Source: an uncultured Traorella sp.
GTDB lineage: Bacteria > Bacillota_I > Bacilli_A > Erysipelotrichales > Erysipelotrichaceae
Assembly: GCA_944324265.1 (NCBI GenBank)
Contig: CALUVS010000021.1
Location: 1 to 40,922, forward strand
DNA: 40,922 nucleotides
Direction: 5' to 3'
A program made the position numbers and the translations under genes. Shown in pieces: positions 36,212-40,922 of this stretch; position 1 is the first letter of the stretch, and each line of letters begins with the position of its first letter. The notes below the pieces were generated by a model, which saw nothing but the letters and a program-made list of their open reading frames with translations, was not told where the DNA came from and made no database searches.

Positions 36212-36934
36212 TTAGTATGAACGATAAGAATGAATTCGATTGATATTTTTTCCTTTTATGAATTTTTCATAGAGAAAGTAGACATCAAAAAAATCTAAAT
36301 CCTGATTTTGATGTTTCTTTAACCATTCCTTCAATTCAAAGCGATCAAACATCATCGTAAAGCCTGTCTGAAAGCATATTCCTTCAAACTCGATGATCCG
36401 CCATAAAAAATATTTATCCGGCAATGGCAGAAAACTTAATCTTTCATCAATGATTTCAATTTCTTTTCCATTGAGAAGATTTCTGATTTTGATTCTTCCT
36501 TCTTCACGATTATTTTCGATGATTTCAAACATTCCTAGATAACTCTCCTGCATCGCCTTTGCAAAGGCAATATTTTGTTCACTGCGTACTTTATGAGCAT
36601 CAAGGAAATAAGAGCTCATATCATAAATGAACCCATTAGGATAAAGAATACTATCAAAATAATAAAGACTATCCAAACGATCATCTAAATCAAAACGCTC
36701 TAAATGATATAAAAATGAGCGTATTTTCTCCGTTTGTTCGTTTATGCTCCTCTGTATTTGAATTTCCGGATGTTCATGATAAAAATCAATCATTTTCTGA
36801 CCTAACGTTTGATGCAGCTGACGGATCTTTCTGTATTTTTTGATATGAGGCAGCATCCCCAATCGATATGTGTGCATATTCAGCAGCATTTGTTCAATTT
36901 CACGATTTGCTTTTAATGGTTTCTTTTCTTTCAT
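36212..36934 (-). CDS. Conserved protein of unknown function
   Basis: This 240-residue soluble protein is rich in Tyr, Phe and charged residues, without a signal peptide or clear membrane segment. The N-terminal 90 residues look helical (ANREIEQMLLNMHTYRLG). The middle (QESYLGMFEIIENNREEG to LWRIIEFEGICFQTG) resembles the beta-barrel-like region of some uncharacterised SEC-C-associated proteins, but no SEC-C cysteine motif is present. Start 36934 has GAGGAAATT in front; a frame from 37006 would include the pepF terminator. It is co-oriented with bsh, 19 bp upstream of it, and probably co-transcribed. Confidence 0.7.
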   Translation of the reverse strand: MKEKKPLKANREIEQMLLNMHTYRLGMLPHIKKYRKIRQLHQTLGQKMIDFYHEHPEIQIQRSINEQTEKIRSFLYHLERFDLDDRLDSLYYFDSILYPNGFIYDMSSYFLDAHKVRSEQNIAFAKAMQESYLGMFEIIENNREEGRIKIRNLLNGKEIEIIDERLSFLPLPDKYFLWRIIEFEGICFQTGFTMMFDRFELKEWLKKHQNQDLDFFDVYFLYEKFIKGKNINRIHSYRSY

Positions 36935-36992
36935 AATTTCCTCTTTATTTTGTGATTGTTTTTTTCCGTACTGAATGCATCCCAGTTCTGAC

Positions 36993-37041
36993 AAAAAAAT
37001 CTCCAAAATATCTACTCATATAATAGTATCTTTTTGGAGAT
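36993..37041 (-). terminator. Terminator of pepF
   Basis: A long imperfect stem (outer arms 36999-37004 with 37036-37041, extending inward with one bulge) is followed by seven U residues on the minus strand. It lies about 27 bp after the oligopeptidase stop codon. Confidence 0.75.
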
Positions 37042-37067
37042 ATTTACATAGTTTTTATAAACTTTAT

Positions 37068-38762
37068 TTATAGAGCCGTGTCGTCAACACTTTCCAAATA
37101 AGCTTTGGCAGAATCCATGCATTCCTGCAATCCGCCATCCATAAATGGTGATTTTAAGTGAGAGGCTTCAAGCAGCTGCAAGAATGATTTTGTACCGCCC
37201 AATTTGCATAATGTCAGATAATCAGACCAAGCCTGCGGATCTTTTTTCTGTGTGCGTTCCCAGAACTGCAGAGCACATACCTGAGCCAATGTATAGTCAA
37301 TGTAATAGAACGGACTTGTAAAGATATGTCCCTGACGGAACCAATATCCTCCTCTTTCCAAGAAATCACAATCATCATAATTCTTATATGGAAGATACAT
37401 TTTTTCCAATCGGCGCCATTCTGCTTTTCTTTCATCTGGTGTCAGATCTGGATGATTATACACAATGTGCTGGAAATGATCGACTGCAATGCCATAAGGA
37501 ATAAACTTCACAGCAGAACTTAAATGCAGATAATGATATTTCTCTGTATCTTTTCCAAAGAATTCCTTTGACCATGGCCAAGTAATAAATTCCATGCTCA
37601 TGGAATGAATCTCACAAGACTCATAAGTCGGAAATTCAATTTCCGGAATACCGGCTTCTCTTGACTGATACACCTGGAAGGCGTGTCCGGCCTCATGTGT
37701 GAGCACGTCGACGTCACCGCTTGTTCCATTGAAGTTGGAGAAGATAAATGGAGCTTCATAATCCTGAATATACGTGCAGTAGCCGCCGCTGGCCTTATTC
37801 GGCTTGCTGACAAGATCCAGCAAATGATTATTGACCATCAGATCAAAGAACTGTCCTGTTTCATCACTCAATTCATGGTACATTTTCTGAGCCTTGGCTA
37901 CTAATTGTTCCGGTGTGCCGATAGGAGCAGGATTGCCTGATTCAAATTCACAATTCAGATCATAGAAATGCAGCTGATCCAATCCCAAACGAATGCGCTG
38001 CTTTTCACTGAGTTCATTCGCTAAAGGCACAACATCCTTCAATACCTGACGGCGATAATTATCCACCATCGCTTCATTGTAATCAAAGCGATTCATACGG
38101 ACATATCCCAATTCAGTATAGTTCTTAAAGCCAAGCTTTTTGGCCATTTTATCCCGCACGTGCACCAAATCATCATAAATGCGGTCAAATTCTTTTTCAT
38201 GTTCTTCAAAATACTGCACATGTGCATAAGAAGCTCTTCTGCGCAGATCACGATCCTTGGACTGTGTCAAAGCAGATAAACCGGCTAAATTATAAGTCTT
38301 GCCGTCAAATTCAATTTTCGCAGAAGCAATCAATTTCTGATATTCACTGGCCAGTTTATTTTCCAACTGCAGATCCTCCATGATCACTTCATCAAAGCAT
38401 TTCAATTCATTTTCAATCAATTGGAAAAAAGTAGATGGAATCCGTTCTTCCAATTGTTTTCTTAAAGGTGATTCTAAGATTGTTCGATAAAACTGATTAT
38501 TGCATTGCTGGTAATATGGACCATTTTCATCCCAATAATCATTTTCTTTAACATAGAACTCATCACTTGTATCAATCGTATAACGCAGAGAAGCCAAGGC
38601 CATCATGGATGACAGATGACCGCGGAATTGATTGATTTCCTTAAATAAGACCATGAATTCGTCAGCATCCTGACAAGCTTTCATCTTTTCCTCATACAAG
38701 GCATATTGCTTCTGAACCTCACTCAGTTCAGGACGTTCATATTTAAATTCTTCAAATTTCAT
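37068..38762 (-). CDS. pepF: M3-family oligoendopeptidase
   Basis: This 564-residue cytosolic zinc metallopeptidase cleaves short peptides. The zinc-binding HExxH is in DVLTHEAGHAFQVYQS, and the third ligand Glu lies in the downstream FPTYESCEIHSMSMEFI. The C-terminal GHIFTSPFYYIDYTLAQVCA is typical of the M3 oligoendopeptidase F subgroup. Length is normal. The ATG follows TGGAGGATC, and a strong terminator closes the gene, so it is a single-gene unit. Confidence 0.93.
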   Translation of the reverse strand: MKFEEFKYERPELSEVQKQYALYEEKMKACQDADEFMVLFKEINQFRGHLSSMMALASLRYTIDTSDEFYVKENDYWDENGPYYQQCNNQFYRTILESPLRKQLEERIPSTFFQLIENELKCFDEVIMEDLQLENKLASEYQKLIASAKIEFDGKTYNLAGLSALTQSKDRDLRRRASYAHVQYFEEHEKEFDRIYDDLVHVRDKMAKKLGFKNYTELGYVRMNRFDYNEAMVDNYRRQVLKDVVPLANELSEKQRIRLGLDQLHFYDLNCEFESGNPAPIGTPEQLVAKAQKMYHELSDETGQFFDLMVNNHLLDLVSKPNKASGGYCTYIQDYEAPFIFSNFNGTSGDVDVLTHEAGHAFQVYQSREAGIPEIEFPTYESCEIHSMSMEFITWPWSKEFFGKDTEKYHYLHLSSAVKFIPYGIAVDHFQHIVYNHPDLTPDERKAEWRRLEKMYLPYKNYDDCDFLERGGYWFRQGHIFTSPFYYIDYTLAQVCALQFWERTQKKDPQAWSDYLTLCKLGGTKSFLQLLEASHLKSPFMDGGLQECMDSAKAYLESVDDTAL

Positions 38763-38846
38763 AAGCTAGATCCTCCATGTCCTTATTGTACGCTAAATCC
38801 CATAAAACTACAATTCACTTGAAACAAAGCTCTGTATATTTCTGAA

Positions 38847-39416
38847 CTACTCTCTTTTGTCGTGATGAAAGGTCACACTGCATTCAATCATCTTATTATA
38901 ATTTCCTTCTTCATCCTTCCCAAACACCTGCCACAAAGGCATTGTTTGTTCATCAATTATTTCCGCAGGCTCCTCCAAAAGCCAAACAGAACTAATAAAA
39001 TGATATTCATCATCAAAAATCGGAAGATCCGGCGTATGAGATATTTTGGATGAAGTCCCCTCGGTCATATAAATCACTTCAGCGGTATTTGCATAAAACC
39101 GAAAACCAATCCGCTGCAGATCATATTCTTTTTTAATATCAAAAGTTTGTTTGGCTAATGTATCATTTTCTTCTTCTGAAACAACCGCCGAAGAAAGTGT
39201 AAATGACTGAATTTCATCATTCACCTGAAAATCAAAAAAGCTCATTTCATCTCCCAATACCCGCAGCATTTTCTCTGTTTCATATTCAAAATCCGTTGGC
39301 TGAATCATAGAAACTATATTTTCTTCGATGATTTCTTCATTTGTCTGCGGAACAGAGGAAGTACAAGCACTACTCATACAAAGGAATAACAACGATAAGA
39401 CAAGTCGTTTTTTCAT
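38847..39416 (-). CDS. Lipoprotein of unknown function
   Basis: This 189-residue protein has a lipobox SSAC (Cys18 or 19) after a short basic, hydrophobic signal. The mature part is acidic and mainly beta, with segments EMSFFDFQVNDEIQSFTLSS and FRFYANTAEVIYMTEG. No enzyme motif is seen, and I do not recognise the family. AGGAGGAG precedes the start. It lies 22 bp after the XRE-TPR regulator gene and is probably co-transcribed with it, so it could be part of the same response. Confidence 0.7.
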   Translation of the reverse strand: MKKRLVLSLLFLCMSSACTSSVPQTNEEIIEENIVSMIQPTDFEYETEKMLRVLGDEMSFFDFQVNDEIQSFTLSSAVVSEEENDTLAKQTFDIKKEYDLQRIGFRFYANTAEVIYMTEGTSSKISHTPDLPIFDDEYHFISSVWLLEEPAEIIDEQTMPLWQVFGKDEEGNYNKMIECSVTFHHDKRE

Positions 39417-39438
39417 ATAAAGCTCCTCCTAATTATTT

Positions 39439-40665
39439 TTATGAGTCATAAATAAATGCCAGTATTTCTTTTTCTTTTTCAATAAACATATATTTGTTTT
39501 TGACATCATTGATCTGGTCATACAAAGAAAGAATAATTTCTGTATAGAAAAACAATCGTTCATAATCTTTTTCTTTTGCATAATAATCATAGATCTTATT
39601 TGCTTTTTCAATGACTTTGGCTGAAGAAATAAATTGTTTCTTGCTGATCAGCTGCCAAAATTCCAATTCTATTTTTAAGGAACCTTTCAATTCCAATTCT
39701 TTTGCAATCAGAAGCCAATAACGGAATTTCTCTAAATCATGAATGTAATAATATACATACAAATAATATAAGATAGTATCTTCATTGTTTTCTTCCAATG
39801 CAGATGCCAGATCTAAAGCCTGCAGTGCTTTTGTATAATTCCCATCAAAAATACTGTAGATTGCAATTTCTCGATAAATACGTGCAATTTCTGCAGGCGG
39901 AAGATTCATAGAAAGTGCACTGCAGACACATTTCTCATACAATTCAACCGCATAAGCATAGCGATGCTCGCAGGCACAGATATGAGCCTGATGCAGATTG
40001 CATTCATGAACACGCAGAAAAGCTCCATATTCAATAAAAGTACGTTTGGCTTTTTCAATCAACGAACTGGCTTCCAACAGCTGATATTCATCAATCCATA
40101 TAAATATCAGCTGATATTGTGCAATACTCTGTATTTTCTCATCCAAGCTGTTTGCAATCACCTGCATAAGCAATTCCTTTGCCTGTACCAAATTCTTTCT
40201 TTCATATAAGCTTTTCGCTTTATATATCTGATAAATATGATAAGCTCTTCTATCAAAATCAATGTTTTTCAGATTCCGATCATCCAATACCTTTTCATTG
40301 GCATTCATTACCTCAAAAGCATATTTCATCACAAAGGTCAAATAATGATATTTGGAATCCAATGCATTTTCATACAAATAATTCACTTGATCCGCTAATT
40401 CTGTAATATTTAAATTACCATAAAACATCTTTGAATAAAAAGACTCAAAAAGATCTGAAATCTCTTGATCCTTCAATGTATCATCAAACAAATTAACCCC
40501 TAATACTTGTTCTAATTTTTCTTTATATTCCTGTTTCGGAACTGCCTGTCCTTTTTCGATTTCAGATATTCTTTGAAATGGAATACCTGTAATTTCAGAA
40601 AGTGTTTTTAATGTATATCCTTTCTGCTTTCTTATAATACGAAATTGTTTATAAATCTGATCCAT
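39439..40665 (-). CDS. XRE-type regulator with TPR-like C-terminal domain
   Basis: This 408-residue protein has an N-terminal HTH of the XRE/Cro type, residues 5-62 (FRIIRKQKGYTLKTLSEITG, then FQRISEIEKGQ). About 330 residues of helical repeats rich in Tyr, Leu and Ala follow. Segments such as QYQLIFIWIDEYQLLEASSL and REIAIYSIFDGNYTKALQAL show the TPR spacing. HTH plus TPR is the architecture of peptide-sensing RRNPP regulators (Rgg, PlcR, PrgX). Its own ribosome binding site is weak (AGGG). The start lies inside a 28-codon frame with a strong site, so translation is probably coupled to that peptide gene. Confidence 0.82.
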   Translation of the reverse strand: MDQIYKQFRIIRKQKGYTLKTLSEITGIPFQRISEIEKGQAVPKQEYKEKLEQVLGVNLFDDTLKDQEISDLFESFYSKMFYGNLNITELADQVNYLYENALDSKYHYLTFVMKYAFEVMNANEKVLDDRNLKNIDFDRRAYHIYQIYKAKSLYERKNLVQAKELLMQVIANSLDEKIQSIAQYQLIFIWIDEYQLLEASSLIEKAKRTFIEYGAFLRVHECNLHQAHICACEHRYAYAVELYEKCVCSALSMNLPPAEIARIYREIAIYSIFDGNYTKALQALDLASALEENNEDTILYYLYVYYYIHDLEKFRYWLLIAKELELKGSLKIELEFWQLISKKQFISSAKVIEKANKIYDYYAKEKDYERLFFYTEIILSLYDQINDVKNKYMFIEKEKEILAFIYDS

Positions 40666-40735
40666 ATCCCTGTAACTTTAAAAACCCCTGACAGAACAAA
40701 CTAAGTATAAAGAAAAACATCATCACCCTATTCAT
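40649..40735 (-). CDS. 28-residue hydrophobic peptide overlapping the XRE-TPR regulator
   Basis: A 28-codon frame starts at 40735 and stops at 40649-40651. AGGAGG (40745-40750) is placed 9 nt before the ATG. The product has one arginine near the start, a strongly hydrophobic core MMFFFILSLFC and a more polar tail QGFLKLQGYGSDL. This is the layout of exported pro-peptides read by RRNPP regulators. It overlaps the regulator's first 17 bases in another frame. Alternatives are a leader peptide that only couples translation, or a small membrane peptide. No homologue was searched. Confidence 0.55.
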   Translation of the reverse strand: MNRVMMFFFILSLFCQGFLKLQGYGSDL

Positions 40736-40834
40736 ATATTCAGCCCTCCTAAAATATACTTCTATGATCATCCCTAAAAATTAAACCATCAATAATAATA
40801 TTCTGTTTTATTTTATTCCTTTTTTCTTACTATA

Positions 40835-40872
40835 TTTTAACTATATCCTTAACTTTTAACGATTTGTATAAC
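40835..40872 (-). repeat. 19-bp tandem direct repeat, candidate operator
   Basis: Two adjacent 19-bp units on the minus strand (40854-40872 and 40835-40853) share the frame GTTA-N8-GTTAAAA and match at 14 of 19 positions. They lie about 100 bp upstream of the peptide gene. The paired GTTA boxes, 12 bp apart, suggest a site for a dimeric regulator, possibly the XRE-TPR protein itself. No promoter could be placed firmly between repeat and gene. Confidence 0.45.
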
Positions 40873-40922
40873 TATAGTCCCTTTGTCGCTGCTCTGGATG
40901 TCGAATCAATGTATTTCTCATC
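40872..40922 (-). other. Right edge, possible C-terminal fragment
   Basis: A minus-strand frame enters from the right edge and ends at a TAG (40872-40874) after 16 residues ending SRAATKGL. It could be the end of an upstream gene. A second frame in the same stretch is equally open, so the assignment is weak. Confidence 0.2.

Noticed and set aside
36935-37006. Longer start for the unknown gene before bsh
   Set aside because: It begins inside the pepF terminator hairpin; GAGGAAATT marks the later start.

Overview
The window is a densely packed, low-GC bacterial chromosome segment, almost entirely on the minus strand. It has strong AGGAGG-type ribosome binding sites, sigma-A-type promoters with 16-18 bp spacers and many U-tract terminators. 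It also has Bacillota-type RNA regulation: a PyrR attenuator, an L20-type leader, and lysine and fluoride riboswitches. With the bile salt hydrolase and the anaerobic-type flavoprotein cluster, this suggests a gut-dwelling, probably fermentative Bacillota. Erysipelotrichia is my best guess, from general resemblance only. I see no rRNA, tRNA, CRISPR array, insertion sequence or prophage.

Layout. 1-3.2 kb: a three-gene flavoprotein operon (BFD-type [2Fe-2S] FAD oxidoreductase, FAD/NAD oxidoreductase, DUF1667). 3.3-7 kb: peroxiredoxin, an HD-domain protein, a signal-peptidase-I homologue without its Ser/Lys dyad, a lipoprotein with an internal duplication, and an anchored surface protein. 7-9.6 kb: an amino acid ABC importer behind a lysine riboswitch. 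9.6-12 kb: a cation:proton antiporter behind a fluoride-type riboswitch, then two acetyltransferases. 12-13.4 kb: infC-rpmI-rplT with an autoregulatory leader and a probable AUU start for infC. 13.4-19 kb: metallophosphoesterase, beta-lactamase-fold lipoprotein, rimO, a 34-residue membrane peptide and a secreted 5'-nucleotidase. 19-23.4 kb: a membrane protein of the LPG-synthase/UPF0104 type, methyltransferase, sugar kinase, MmcQ/YjbR protein and two GNATs.

23.4-33 kb is a complete de novo UMP operon, pyrB-pyrC-carA-carB-pyrK-pyrD-pyrF-pyrE, behind a PyrR attenuator. Its CarA has lost the glutaminase triad (Cys/His/Glu is Ser/His/Gln), so this carbamoyl-phosphate synthetase probably uses free ammonia. 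33-39 kb holds add, galM, a bile salt hydrolase, an unknown protein and an M3 oligopeptidase. 39-40.9 kb holds a lipoprotein and an XRE-TPR regulator. A 28-codon hydrophobic peptide gene with a strong ribosome binding site overlaps the regulator's start, and a 19-bp tandem repeat lies upstream; together they look like a candidate peptide-signalling module.

The most notable observations are the glutaminase-dead CarA, the catalytically dead signal peptidase homologue, the putative peptide/regulator pair, the fluoride-type riboswitch on an antiporter and the unannotated 34-aa membrane peptide.
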